From the NCBI GenBank assembly GCA_029931535.1, contig JAQPZY010001689.1:1453501-1517500 (forward strand): 64,000 nt of DNA. Reading direction: 5' to 3'. Position 1 is the first letter of the stretch; each line of letters opens with the position of its first letter. Shown piece by piece: positions 22,661 through 36,224 of this stretch. This DNA is from Margaritifera margaritifera. Its lineage: Eukaryota > Mollusca > Bivalvia > Unionida > Margaritiferidae. The position numbers and the translations under genes were made by a program. The notes beneath the pieces were generated by a model. The model worked only from the letters and a program-made list of their open reading frames with translations, did no database searches and was not told the origin of the DNA.

Positions 22661-24765
22661 GAAGATCCTTGCTTGATGTTAGGATAAAAAAAAAGAAGTG
22701 CAGGCGCTGCTTCAGATCATCACCTATTGGTAGATGAATTAAGATTTAAGTTCAAGAACTTCCACAACTGCACAATGAGAACCAGGAGTTGATTTGACAC
22801 TGAGGGATTTCAGGATAAACACAAAGCACAGGGGTTTCAGGTAACCCTTTCAAACAGGTAACCCTTTCCAACAAGTACCAAATACTAGCAAGTCTGGTAG
22901 ATATCGATGAAATGACAACTGTTAGACAAAAACGTACCAAGAAACTATCCAAAAAAGGAAGAAACAGCACAAAGATTGGATCACTAGGGCAGTACACAAC
23001 ATACAGTTACAAATGCAAAGTACTTCTAAAATGAACAACCGTAGAAGAAACGCAAAGCTGGAAACAGTAAACAGAGGCTAACAAAAATGTGAACAGAAAC
23101 ATCAGGATGGAGAAGAAGATGTACATAGAAAACTGAACCAAACTGATATATAAACATCAAAGAAGTGTATGACGGGAAGCTTTCAGGGAAGCAGATAGGT
23201 GTACAAAATCCACTGAAAGACCAAAATGAAAATACATTTACAAAACATTTAAATAACTACTAAACAGACCCATACTAATACCAATGCAGAATCCAGACAT
23301 CAATCTTATGGGTACACCTCTAGACGTGAATGTCAACTGGCCTAGTAGGAAACAAATCACAAAAGTCACAAAGACACTAATGAATGGAACATCAATAGGT
23401 CATTATGGCATAACGGTAGAAGTGATTATAGTAGACCTGAAAACATCAGCTTACATGCTATTCCATCTTTTTGGAAAGATTTAGGACGAGGAAAAAGTAC
23501 ATGCTGATTAGAAGGAGGGATGTCTCATTAAAATATCCAATAAAGGAGATCTCAGCGAAAAGCAATAAGTACATATGAGTATTGTTGTTATCAGTGCCTG
23601 GAAAAGTCCTGGATATAATAATCTTATAACTTATAAAGATTGCTTTGGGTAAGAAACTACCAGACGAACAATCCGATTTCCGAGAAGATAAATCACGCAA
23701 AAATCATATAACCACTCTGGGAATCATCGTGAAGTAATCTCTTGACTTGAAGTCCTCCTTCTATATCATTCATCGACTTCGAAAAGCATTTGATAGTGTA
23801 GATTGGACTGCATTGTGGAAGCTAATGGATTATTATGGGATACCACATAAATTCATCAACATTATAAGAAACACACACCAGCGCACATCAAACAGTGTGG
23901 CACACAATGAGTCATTCACAGAACCATTTGAAGTGGAGACAGTGGTCTGGTAGTGATGTTTGCTATCTCTCTCCTGCTTAATCTCATAACAGACTGGATC
24001 ATGCGACAAACCACTGAAGGTCCAAACTTGGGTATATAATAGATTTTGTGGTCACAACTTAATTATTTGGACTTTGCAGAGGACATTGCACTTCTCTCCC
24101 ACCACCAGTAGCTAAAGTAAGACTTAACATTAACAAGAGCAATACACAAATTATGCGCACAAACAACAGAATGGAAGACATAATAGTTTTAGACTGTAAA
24201 ATCCTTGAAGAAGTTGAAACCTTTACCTGCCTTGGAAGTATCATAGGTAAAGACAGAGGCACATAGAGTAAAACAAAACAACTAGATTTGGGAATGCAAG
24301 AATGGCATTCCTAGAGCTCAAGCAAGTCCAAACTCAGAATTTCAACACAAATGTGAAATATGTACTTTTATATGGAACTGAATCAACGAGAACAACGAAG
24401 ACCATGAAGTGTGAAAGTAAGCTGCCATGACACCATTACTAATGAGACCCTACCGAGAAGAACTGACCAGGATCAAATGGACCAACAGCATCAAACGAAG
24501 GAAGTGGGGATGGATTTGACATACACGTAGAAAACCCATATCAAACATCACCAAACAAGCTAGGGGTTGGAACACACAAGGCAAACGGAAAAAGGGCAGA
24601 TGTATGATCACATGGAAAAGGTGGGTGGCTGATTTAGTAAATCTGATTGTCTATTTTAGGGGAGAAAAAGAGAAGGATAAACAGAGATGAGTACGATGGC
24701 GGGGAGTTATAGATGACATATGCTTCGCAGAGAGTGAAACGGTTTAAGTTACGTCACGTCAAGTC
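22660..24765 (+). mobile_element. LINE pseudogene (RTE/CFDP2-type: endonuclease end, reverse transcriptase, C-terminal part)
   Basis: Non-LTR retrotransposon that would nick DNA and copy its RNA at the nick. SDHHLLVDELRFKFK near 22705-22755 is the end of the EEP endonuclease with its catalytic His. A linker region follows, then the RT fingers/palm with NGTSIGHYGITVEV (about 23383-23430), KEGCLIKI, SVPGKVLDIII (about 23590), RKAFDSVDWTALWKLMDYYG (about 23780-23840) carrying RT motif A, and LLNLITDWIMRQTTEG (about 23970-24020). The catalytic box is reduced to LDFAEDIAL (about 24065-24095), where the usual FADD reads FAED. ILEEVETFTCLGSII and RRKWGWI follow to 24.5 kb, ending near CFAESETV at about 24745. 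Multiple stops and shifts, inactive. The clade is from general resemblance. Confidence 0.85.
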
Positions 24766-24784
24766 AAGTCGATTCAAGCATGCA

Positions 24785-24945
24785 TGAAGAACAGTCATTA
24801 CAATAGAAAAAGTTATTACTTTACACTAATTATCGTATGTAGAAGATGTTATGATATTGTGATGTACATATAAATTATTACTTGACACTAATTATCGTAT
24901 CTAGATGATGTTATGGTATTGAGATGTACATATAAATCATGTATT
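24785..24945. repeat. Direct duplication of about 68 bp
   Basis: The phrase ttacttt/gacactaattatcgtat, tagaagatgttatgatattgtgatgtacatataaat occurs at about 24810-24875 and again at 24877-24943 with few changes. It may be the 3' tail region of the LINE. Confidence 0.7.
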
Positions 24946-26995
24946 TTGCGTTTACTGAGGGGTCCAAATATCGAATGGGAAAGAAAATTTTAATAGCTAT
25001 AATTTGTCACAATTTCCTTATTCAAAATTCAGGGAAAGGTATTAAAACTTCAATCATAAATAATGCTTTCGTCTTACAAAAATCCAACAGTTCAATCCCG
25101 AATGCAATAATACTTTAATTCATGCCTACATCCAGGTCATTCCATCAGTCAGATTCAGTATCAAGTTCATGCACAAATACCGGCGTAATAACTTATTTAT
25201 GTCACAGCCGTGGTGTTGGTCTGGACCCGATAATAACACTTGTCTCGTGCCCGACTACAATTATTGATTCTGCTGCAGCTGAATCTAATTTGATTGGATG
25301 TGGATTAATTTCCCTTTTGCTTGATCACGTGCTCATCACGCCTTCTTGGCTGGCATAATGCAGATTTTTATCCAGATACGATCGGATTAGGAAACAAGCC
25401 TCTAATCCTATTTTCCAGGAGTAATTACCGTCTTTTGTGTGGTATCTTCCCTATTTTTAGCTTAATATTGTTTCAATAGGCTTTGCTGCCGATTTCCCTA
25501 CGGAGACAGGACGCTCGAATAAATATTGTACCTGCTTTGGTTGGCAATTCATTCACTATGTGATATGATTTTTCATCAGATTTCATCGTTCGTAACATTG
25601 AACCCAGCAAAAGGTTGGTATTATGAACATAAGTAAGAAAAAGACAGAGACAACAGCAGACATAAAAAAATAAAACTTGCAACGAGGGTTCGTTGTTCAT
25701 CTAAATTTTGGTGGAATTTTATCATACAATAATATATTTGGATGTATTTCTTCTTAAACTTTAAAATTCATCTGAAAACTGGAACATATTCTTTGTTGTG
25801 TCTGGCCATTTAAAGGTATGTGTCGAAGAAGGTCTCAATGGACTTCTTACAATTTTGTTTTACTTTTCTGATATATCGTTTTCCTCTTTATAAGCAAACC
25901 ATACAATTTTCATTCGATAGGAAGAATTATTTGAAATGACTTGCTAAAGGCATTACTAATATGAAGATTGCATCATTTGATGGAAAAGTTGTACAGCCGC
26001 TTTAATGCTCCTAGAAAAGTCATAGTTCCACCATGTCAATCAACCTTATTTAACGCGCGCGATCGTGCATTATTATATAATACAGGTAAACATTTGGGAG
26101 CAAAATTTGACAAAGCCCCACAAATTAGACTAAAATGTAGAGAATATATAGTAACTTTGAGCTTGGCCAAATCCCAAAGTATTGACTGAACTTATTTCAA
26201 ACCTTGAAGTTGGCTCATTGTATTAAAAGCTATAAGCCTGCAAAATTTTACAATTTTCCTTGTAGACGAGGGAAGGCAAGGCTTAGCGTAAGTAATAAAA
26301 CTATCACTTCAGGTTAGCTTGGAGTTTTGAGCCAATGCTGACTTAACCTTTATATTTCTGTCTGTTATATTTGACTGATTTGGAAGTCAAGTCTTCAGTA
26401 TTTTAGTATAATCAAAGTAACACATATTATTTTGCCTCAACAAAACTATATAAAAAAAGTCCTCTTCTTATGCACTACGTTTAAAGTATGATTGCACTAA
26501 ATTTGTACGCACACTAATATAGCATCAGTGAACTAATGGAGCACTACTCGTTCTATAACATTAAACTATTATCCATCACACCTGATTTGGGTGAAAAATC
26601 AATTATTGACCTCAGCCAGGAACAGTAGCGCGATGATGATGACAATGGTGCGAAAGAATGTGCACGTGATGCATTATATTTCTCGGAGCCATCAATTTTA
26701 CCCGTGAGATCAGTGTAATATGAAGTCGACATTTCTTTTCGGATCACAAAGGGACATAGCTTTCATAGCTCTGATTAATCAAACTTTACACTGCTTCCCC
26801 TTACCAATTTGGGTGATTATACTTGCAAGCAAACTTGTAGAAAGGTTTCTTTTTTTCTTTTTAGTGATCCCGAGGGAATGTACTGGGAGTTTGTACTGTA
26901 TCAGTTCCAGTATTCTTTGCCTTCGTGAATGGATTATTATCTCCGTCTTTGTGTGGTAGAATCTGATGCCTCTATTATCCTAGGCCTCTCATACG
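24946..26995. other. Non-coding stretch, no recognisable gene
   Basis: Frames of 60-80 codons on both strands, none with known motifs. A small GC-containing patch at 25115-25360 is open for 78 codons on the plus strand but lacks recognisable domains. No repeats of note. Confidence 0.5.
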
Positions 26996-26996
26996 C

Positions 26997-27345
26997 TTGT
27001 AATATGATACTGTACTAGGACCTTTAATATGATACTGTACTAGGACCTTTAATATGATACTGTACTAGGACCTTTAATATGATACTGTACTAGGACCTTT
27101 ATATGATACTGTACTAGGACCTTTATATGATACTGTACTAGGACCTTTATATGATACTGTACTAGGACCTTTAATATGATACTGTACTAGGACCTTTAAT
27201 ATGATACTGTACTAGGACCTTTAATATGATACTGTACAAGGACCTTTAATATGATACTGTACTAGGACCTTTAATATGATACTGTACTAGGACCTTTATA
27301 TGATACTGTACTAGGACCTTTATATGATACTGTACTAGGACCTTT
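26997..27345. repeat. 25-bp minisatellite with 24-bp variants, about 14 units
   Basis: Unit aatatgatactgtactaggaccttt. Fourteen occurrences of gatactgtac were counted. Units 5-8 and the last two have lost one A, giving a 24-bp form in two separate clusters, which suggests block duplication of variants. Confidence 0.95.
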
Positions 27346-28490
27346 ACTGCCACTTTGTTCCAATCCATTACCAAACTTCTTACTTACAGCAAGGCTTTCT
27401 TTGAAAATATCCCAAGATCAAAAGTTCCAGGACATATTTTTTTTCATTATGTATTGGCTTTCGTTATCACAGGAAACATAACTTTCACACACTTAGATGA
27501 TTATATCTTTTCTTGTGACGTTCTTTTTCTGATCAAATGGTGAGGAGATCGATTTGGAGACTGCCGTAACAATATAATAAGATAATGACTGTAATGCTAG
27601 CCATTTTTAAAAGCCTCCAGAGGTAATGTATGTCTAATACGATTTCTCCCCTAAGCACTAATATCACTTTTCCATTTCGTTTGATCTGGCATGTAAATAA
27701 ATATATTCAATTCGCACTTCCTTGTTGGGTAGAGTCATTCCTTTATATCATCGTATAGTACAACCAGCTCTCATCGAACAGAAAATCTGAAAATGCACTT
27801 CAACACGGAAACTTTAAATGATAATTTTTAAAATGGCGGATTATCACGATGCGTGGAAGTTTTTTTCCTGGTTTCGCATAACATTTCAGGATTTTTATGT
27901 AATCCGAAAACTGTCTAATGCTCATCGAAAATTTATTTATTTCTCACAATCACAAGCTCTATTCCACATTCTATATGGTTTTACTAAGTCAACTGTAATC
28001 ATTCTCTCTATTCCAATACATTCAATTTTATCACTGTCATAAAGTTCTTGTATTATTAGACTTTTCCATTCGACGGCACACGTCTCGTTTAGATGATCGA
28101 AAATAATTTTCTTTTATCAAGTTTAATGAAAGAGTAACTTCCAAAGCAATTGTAAATGTGATCTATTAGAAACAGGTTATTGTATTTGCATTTTTAGAAC
28201 CTAAAATAACAGCTGGAGACAATCTGAATCTCTTGAGAGATGTAATTCAACCTAAGTATCCGGTTCCCAGTTTTATTTTACTCGTCTGGTGAAAGCTTAC
28301 AACGGTTCCTCACGCTCAAGTTGTAATTAATCTGACAATTGTGTCTTAGTATTCGTCTGATTTAGGAACTCTTCTCCGAGGAGGATCATTCATGCGATTG
28401 AAAAAAAAAGGAAGCAAATTAATCGCTGATTTTAATCAATAAACAGATAGTAATAAATTTCATGACATGATTCAGGTTGCGGGCCTGGTG
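27346..28490. other. Non-coding stretch, no recognisable gene
   Basis: Short frames only (62 codons at 27355, 74 codons at 27818, both plus) without known motifs. Confidence 0.5.
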
Positions 28491-28596
<106 letters not shown>

Positions 28597-28599
28597 CAT

Positions 28600-30395
28600 T
28601 TGACTACTATTCTCAGGCTGACAAGAAGCAATTGTTTTTATATCTTAATCAGGAATGAAGTTTCACAACAAGATAACTGGAATTTTGATGAAAAATAATT
28701 TTTTTCGTCAACCCATGCCATACACAGGTATATTTCACCATCCACAGTTGCTGATCGACAACATCTGGGCCTCAGTTCCTGTTGACTTTCGTCGGTGAAC
28801 CTCTCGGTCTGCTAAATCAATCTTGTAATTGTGCTACTTTGAGTGCTATTGAACATTTTGAGCTAGAATTCACGGACTTCATCTACCAGTGGCCTTCCAA
28901 GAGACATTCTTTTTTTAACTGTGTTCTTACTAATTTCGTTGTTTTGATCTTATCCGTTTGATTTTCCCTTGCTAAAAACTCTACTTTACTTAGTCATTCT
29001 GAATTGTTTATTTCTCTGGTTGTTTTCTATAATATCTCGCTGCAGAATCAGAAGGCTTGTTCCCAGTCCAGCATGACACTGCCTTCATTGTTTTCTTCAT
29101 CATTTAGAAATCGCTATAGCTGATCTTGATTTTATTTGTATATACATTTTGTTTGTTGAGTATTTCGACCTCGACTGCTGTTCATGTACTTGTTATATTG
29201 GTTGTTTTGTAACACCGTTCATTGTCCTCTGAAACATCATATACTTCTTGCTGTACCCCTTTCGGTCGTAAACTGTTGAACCCGTTTCCTTCTTCAACAC
29301 CCGAACTCCTATTTTTATTCACCAACATTTCAAGCTTGCTCGTCTCTTTACTTCAGTTTGGTGACTTAGTCCCAGTATCCCGCAAGTACGATGTTGCATA
29401 TTTCATAAACCTTTCTAGGTCATCTAGCTGTAGGTACTAGACGGGTACAGATTCTTATCACTGATGGTTGATTCAGAAAAGCTGTATTTTCGAAGATTTC
29501 CATTGGGTCTTATCAAACTATATATTTGTATCTCTTTACGTGTGGTTATTCTTGATGTTTTACATTGCAGCTGTGGTATTTTGATTGCTCTTTGATTCAG
29601 GAATCTTCTATGACAAGGAATGATATCAAAATCTTTCCTCTGATTTAGAATGTTAGAAACGAACTCTTCACCTCCAAAATGTGAATGTATTATTGCAGGT
29701 ACCAGTCCCATGCACACCATACTTGCTCTATGTTTGAAAGGACAAGAACTGGGTATGCTTGCTTCAATATAGCCTAGGGGCATTTACTTGCGTTTTCTCC
29801 ATGGAAACCAAAGGCTGTTTTTGCTTTTTAAATATGGAGCGGAATACGGTTTCATCTCAGGTCATGGCAGAGCACACGCCGAGGTAAGGATTTTCTAATG
29901 CACCCTTTTAGCTTTATTCGCACATGTTCAACTTGCAGATAATTGAGTCCTCTTGTTCGCGATGCAGAAGACGTAGCACTAAGTTGGACTGGTACTTATT
30001 AGTCTCATCTGTCTGACAACCAACAATATTATTCAGTTCCTTTCTGGAGTGTTTGAGAAATTAAAGAGAGATAGAAGGAGGAGAGTTATGTTACTACCAC
30101 CAGATGGATGAAACATTCTACTCATAGACATTAGAACAAATAATTCTTATTCCTTAAAATTGGGATTGCGTCACATATAAAATATGGCTACCATAGCTTA
30201 GATTTAAGTGAGAATTAATAGTGACAACAAATGTTAGGACCTTTTTCCCCTTTAAATTGGTACCTAAAGCTGCTTCAAAACTCATACGTGCACACAAGCA
30301 CGCTTCTTTATATGTGACACAATTTCCATTCTTGCAGGAATAAGAAATAAGTATTGTTTTCTCACTGTGCCAAAACACACGCGTGATATTCAAGC
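28600..30395. other. Non-coding stretch with one 119-codon minus-strand frame
   Basis: The frame at 29424-29783 (-) is the longest in the window outside tandem or simple repeats and their mixtures, apart from 130 codons at 15842. It has no known domain, signal peptide or membrane helix. An adjacent plus-strand frame at 29222-29440 has 72 codons. Either could be an exon or chance. No splice-site pattern decides it. Confidence 0.35.
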
Positions 30396-30400
30396 ATTTA

Positions 30401-30478
30401 GGTCTTTATCTTGATTATCTGATAAACCTTTTAATAAATTTCAAAGGTTTATTATATCAGATAAGTAAGATAAAGACC
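30401..30478. repeat. Long imperfect hairpin
   Basis: Left arm 30401-30430 (ggtctttatcttgattatct...) pairs with right arm 30444-30478 (...agataagtaagataaagacc), with a small bulge and a loop of about 13 bases. The stem is about 30 bp. It could be a MITE remnant or the source of a hairpin RNA. Confidence 0.7.
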
Positions 30479-30479
30479 G

Positions 30480-31155
30480 AAATTTAATTACCACAGGGCC
30501 GCACCATGTTGGCTATGTCCTAGTACTCCGAATGGACTCACTTTCTCTTCCGGTGACGTCACACCGGCACATGTCACTTGTGATAATGGCTGAGATATAC
30601 ACGTTTTCAAACGAGTCTATTCCTTAGGTTGTTTTTATAATACTGTATCTATTAAACGTTGCACACGTGCATTATCAAGATGGATATTAATTAAATCCAA
30701 TATTTATTCATACAATTTTTAAAATTATTTTCAAAAGTAGTAAATAGGTTCTTTTTCGTGCATAATTTATACATAATCAAAGAGAAGGATCAAACTCTCT
30801 CAATCAAGGTTATGTAAATGTCGACGACATATTAAAGAAAAAAGAAATTAAAACTGAAGAATAAATATGCTTCTCTATACACGACAAAAATACACCTACA
30901 ATAAATGCTATGTTTATGTTTGAATTCTGTTTGTTGTATTAGGTGGAGTCAGTTGTCCAACAACCGTACGATGTTGTCAACATGTTGATATCAAGGAGAG
31001 AACGTCTTGTTTTGACATTGTAAATATGTCTTGTCAAATGTTCTTAACAGCACCCTACACTCTATTGTTCATTGACTGCAGGCATTATCATCCAGGTGAA
31101 ATTTGTGATTAAAGTTGCTCATTCCTTAAACCATGTTTGTCCACCAGCAATATTA

Positions 31156-31192
<37 letters not shown>

Positions 31193-33705
31193 CTGATCGG
31201 GCGAAGTTCAATACAACTTACTTCTCTAACACGGCAATAACTAGAAGTGCCGGTTGAACGTTATAAATGCAAAACCCTATTTAAAAAATATCGAACCCAC
31301 GGTGTCGGAAATATTTAGAAATTAAGGGCTGATATTTACTAAACTGGTGGAACAACTGTGCACAAATTTGGACATATGTAATATTATAAATTGAACTCTA
31401 TCGATTAAGTGCATATCCCGGATTTTCTCTTTTAACTCGATACCAAATAGAAAATATAAAATCTCTCACTAATTTAATTTCCTTTGATTTATTATCATAT
31501 TTTCATACAGTTTCATCATGACACTTTGATGGAAGAGTTGTTGACGTTTCATATGCCACATTGGGTCGCATCCAAATGATTAAACATGAAATGGGAAGTC
31601 AACTGAAATTGATTTCGTGTTAAATGATGCAAGTGTATGTTATTGAATTTCTTTACCTCTCTGGTATTGGGTTCCTGTTATTGGCAAACTGTGTCAGCTA
31701 CTCTACAACCAAATAGTGCAGATATTAAACACGAAAAGATCTAACCTGAATCCTATCTTCCGTACCATCATATCCCAATTTATCACAATGTGTTCCTAAT
31801 GCCATGGTTACTTTATTTTCAGGTCCAATAGATGTACATTCAGTTGTTAGATCTCGTGAAACTAATCAATGCGGTGCGTCTTTTTGATTCTCTGTCCACT
31901 ATGTACGCATTGTCAGTTACACTTAAAATTATAATGCCATGTTGCATACACACGAAAAAAGAACGAAATAATACAGGTGTTATAATAATATATGTACAAT
32001 CAGAGAACAGGGACTTGTGTACAATTCAAAAGCTGAAAAAGAAAAGAACAATCAGTCAAAATGTGTGTCATATTTTCACCTCAATCTCATCTGGCTATCT
32101 TAGCTGTACTGGGAATAAATCAAAGCAGCACCTAGGAATCACTAGATAATATTGACATTTGTTTGCCCTAATTAGAAGGAGGAGGAGAAGAAGAAGAAAA
32201 ATACAGCTGCTGGTTAAAGGTTACCGAATTAGGGGCCTCGAAAACACTTGCATGTAAAAGTATCTATTTCGGTAAAGAAACGAAAGTGATAGTGATATAC
32301 TGTAGAGATGTCAGTGAGTGATTTGAGACGGTGAGTCCGGATATCGGAGTCTCATAGATGAGTGCAGGAATGTTCATAAGGTCATTCAATATTTTGTGCA
32401 GCGTGGTAAGCTGACTTGTAATGTTTTGAGACTTCCAGATGATCTAGCATTGGAGCGACACCTCAGGTAGTACCAAGACAGTAACGGTTGGACGTACCTT
32501 GTTGTTCTGCGCTGCACCGTCCAAGACCTGAAACAGATCATCAATACTCCAGTGTTGGTTCACTAGCAACAATGGCCTGGCGACCTTGTGGTTGCTCATT
32601 GTTATTTATAACACTCCTAAGAATGGTAAGCACATTGCTTGCTATTGTCACTACCTTGTATTTAAAGCGATGCAGCACAAGAAATGCATGTTGATTTTTC
32701 AATACTTTAAAAGAAACAGTAAATGTCTTTTGTTTAATCATCTTATATAAAGTAATACCCCATAAAAGGTTCAAGCTGATCTATCTTACGTCTTAAATCT
32801 GTGAGTTAATACTGTTTTTGTCAGTGTAATATCTTCATGATTCTGGCTTCATGTCCGTTTTTTATGGGTTTTTTAATTTTTTAAAAAATTATTTATTTAT
32901 TTTGGTAACGCAGATATCTAGGTATACCCCAGGATCAGTTGTATTCCCGTGGGTAGTTCGTGAGAAACGTTGGTAAAATATATTATTTTAAAGCCATTGA
33001 TATATCGAATCTGAAAAGTAATAAGGTTGTCATTTGTTATCTAAAAGGCCAAGGTCACATTTCAAGGTCAAATTTAAGATCCCAATATCAATGTACAAGC
33101 TACATATATCTCCATAATATCTCATTGTTTTAAGATCTTCCATAAAGATGTACATAATTTTCTTATTTGCACTTATCAATTCACGTGTGTTACAATATTT
33201 AAAGGTCAAGTGGGAATTGTGATTAAAGGCCACAGTGAATATTTAAACTTTAGTGAACGATTGTACAAGGAATACATTTATTAATGCTTGAACAAATACA
33301 TCATATTGCTATTTATACAATACACATTGAGTTTATTGAATATTTTCCACTTATGCCTGTGTAGCTGCCACTGATCTACACGCCGCTAAAATGTGAAATA
33401 TCAAAGTGTTAATGTTGAAGTCAGGCTCGATTTAGACATTGCTATGGGGTGGTAGACTTTGAGTTACGACCCATAAAGTTACCACCTGCTGCATGTAAGC
33501 TATTACACAAGATAATCCAAAAATTGACCAAGTAGATTCCAATGCTGTGTTGAGTGTAATTTACACTTTGCGTGTGTCACGGAATTGTGTATATTTTAAG
33601 GCAAATATAGTAAAGGTCATGTTGCCTCCTTTGTAATTACGTGTACAACATTGCCCGTTGTGTATGTTTTAATTGTATCGAACTATTTATTCACTTATTC
33701 TGTCC
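30480..33705. other. Non-coding stretch, no recognisable gene
   Basis: Contains a (CT)n microsatellite at 31160-31189. The 105-codon plus-strand frame at 31832-32149 and the frames around 32488-32774 show no known domain. No other array. Confidence 0.5.
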
Positions 33706-33711
33706 CACATA

Positions 33712-33877
33712 CTCTGGCTATGTGGACCATATAATTTTATATGCTTGATTGGGCAATTTGTAACCACTCTGACTATGTGTACCATATAATTTTATATGGT
33801 TGATTGGGCAATTTGTAGCCACTCTGACTATGTGTACCATATAATTTTATATGGTTGATTGGACAATTTGTAGCCAC
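33712..33877. repeat. 55-bp tandem repeat, 3 units
   Basis: Unit actctgactatgtgtacca followed by tataattttatatggttgattgggcaatttgtagcc. The first unit has more substitutions (ggctatgtgga, atgcttga). Each contains the near-palindrome ccatataattttatatgg. Confidence 0.9.
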
Positions 33878-34294
33878 TCTGTTGTAAGAAAATGTAAATT
33901 CAGCAATCGCATGTGCAAAACTTCTCAATACTTAATCTGAAATTCTTGCATGTCGTTTGAGTAGCTATATCCAGTGTATACGTAGTCCATTAGTAGAAAA
34001 TGATTTATCTATTTTAAATTGTGTACCAGATCAAACTTTGATGTGTCTGAATCTCATTGCGTAGCTCGGTGTCAGAGATTGCTCATGATAGAGTAGGTCT
34101 GTAATTTTTTAAATTATTTTCTTTTCTGTTGTAAATACAGCTGTTATTTTTATTATGCGTCTTCGTCTCTTTTACGGATCCAGTCCGCGCTTGGTCTGTA
34201 TTGTGGCAGTAAGTGTAGTACAACCATTGATAACATGCAACACAAGCATACGCCAGCAAACGACATTAAAACGAAGCAAACAGCATCACACGCG

Positions 34295-34575
34295 TAAATT
34301 TGATCAGTCCATTTTGTGTTTACTGCGCGATCACATTTGTGTTCACACGCGTAACATTAATCAGTCTATTTTGTGTTTATTGCACGATCACATTTGTGTT
34401 CACACGCTTAACATTAATCAGTCCATTTTGTGTTTACTGCGCGATCACATTTGTGTTCACACGCTTAACATTAATCAGTCCATTTCGTGTTTACTGCGTG
34501 ATCACATTTGTGTTCACACGCTTAACATTAATCAGTCCATTTTATGTTTACTACGCGATTGTCGTGAAACCTTTT
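34295..34575. repeat. 57-bp minisatellite, 5 units, open in two frames
   Basis: Unit length 57 is divisible by three, so frames stay open: 140 codons at 34155-34577 with 19-residue repeats (NINQSILCLLRDHICVHTL), and 99 codons at 34300-34599 in another frame. Two simultaneously open frames and array-wide identity point to a minisatellite rather than selection for protein. Confidence 0.85.
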
Positions 34576-34799
34576 AGGAAAACTGTTATCGGATTTTAGA
34601 TGCAGGTGAAAAGGCGAAACAGTTTAAAATGTGCGGAGATTATTTTAAGAAGGAAACGTGTAGTTCGTAAAGAAATTGAGAGTTCTGGCCAAAATATTAT
34701 GACGTGTACGAGTATTGCATTGAATTCACTAATATTTATTATGCATGCATTCAGCCTGATATCTTATAATTGTATCACAACCACGAGGAAAAAAACAAA

Positions 34800-34822
34800 C
34801 AAACAAACAAACAAACAAAAAT
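34800..34822. repeat. (AAAC)n short tract
   Basis: Short perfect AAAC repeat in an otherwise unremarkable region between two minisatellites. Confidence 0.8.
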
Positions 34823-35485
34823 AAAAACCAGAAGGTATACACACATAAAGGGTTTTAAATGTTTATAAAATGATGTTGTAGGCATTTCTTGAATGGTTGA
34901 AACCTGAGCTGAAAATGTAACAGTTGTGCAGAGCAAATACAAAAACCTGGTGATTCAATTTAGTTGTTAAATGATCTATATTCAATGAAATAACTCGTAA
35001 AATTAATTGGCATTAAAGAAAGGACCTGCAACATCATATATAAGTGGCATGGAAATACATATAGTTTAATCTTTATTACGTCCTATATAATGATGATCCT
35101 ATGTGACCTGGATTCATAAGAAGAACCAGAAATGGTGGATAGAATCGTCTTCCAAGTCTTCACAATGTGTGAATATAATTTTGCAAATGATAACTTCCAG
35201 TATTAAATGATGGTCACCTTCTATATTACAGACATGAAGACATTCGAATGGTATGATCTTTACAGCATTTAACAATTCAGAGATGGTAATTTTTGTATTA
35301 ATAATTTAAGTGTCGTACTCTTTGCAATAAGAACAGATCACAGCATATAACGCTTGAAAAGGTAGACAGAAGTTTTTGTGGCCTATTCGGATTCTTTCTA
35401 AATTTCGTGGTCCCCAAATACCCTGGGTCTTGATCCTAAGACCATTTTCAAAAGAGGCCCATAAGTAATCTGCTAAAAGCAAAGC

Positions 35486-36222
35486 ACATTGAGATGTCAC
35501 ACACTATACTTAAAAGGTATTACATCAATGCACAATGAGATATCACACACTATACTTACAAAGTATTACATCAATGCACAATGAGATGTCACACACTATA
35601 CTTAAAAGGTATTACATCAATGCACAATGAGATATCACACACTATACTTACAAAGTATTACATCAATACACAATGAGATATCACACACTATACTTACAAA
35701 GTATTACATCAACGGCACAATGAGATATCACACACTATACTTACGAAGTATTACATCAATGCACAATGAGATATCACGCACTATACTTAACGAAGTATTA
35801 CATCAATGCACAATGAGATATCACACACTATACTTACAAAGTATTACATCAATGCACAATGAGATATCACACACTATACTTACAATGTATTACATCAATG
35901 CACAATGAGATATCACACACTATACTTAGGAAGTATTACATCAATGCACAATGAGATACCACACACTATACTTAGGAAGTATTACATCAATGCACAATGA
36001 GATATCACACACTATACTTACAAAGTATTACATCAATGCACAATGAGATATCACACACTATACTTACAAAGTATTACATCAATGCACAATGAGATATCAC
36101 TCACTATGCTTACAAAGTATTACATCAATGCACAATGAGATATCACACACTATACTTACAAAGTATTACATCAATGCACAATGAGATATCACACACTATA
36201 CTTACAATGTATTACATCAATG
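35486..36222. repeat. 46-bp minisatellite, about 16 units
   Basis: Unit atgcacaatgagatatcaca followed by cactatacttacaaagtattacatca. Start-to-start spacing measured as 46 bases. The variable positions are few (acaaag/aaaagg/aggaag/acgaag). Because 46 is not a multiple of three, the frame shifts every unit. The 93-codon plus frame at 35627 exists only thanks to single-base insertions in some units. Confidence 0.95.
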
Positions 36223-36224
36223 CT

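Noticed and set aside
29040..29110. A minus-strand LDWEQAF phrase resembling reverse-transcriptase motif A
   Set aside because: No other RT motif lies in order on either side, and the frame is broken immediately after. Treated as chance.
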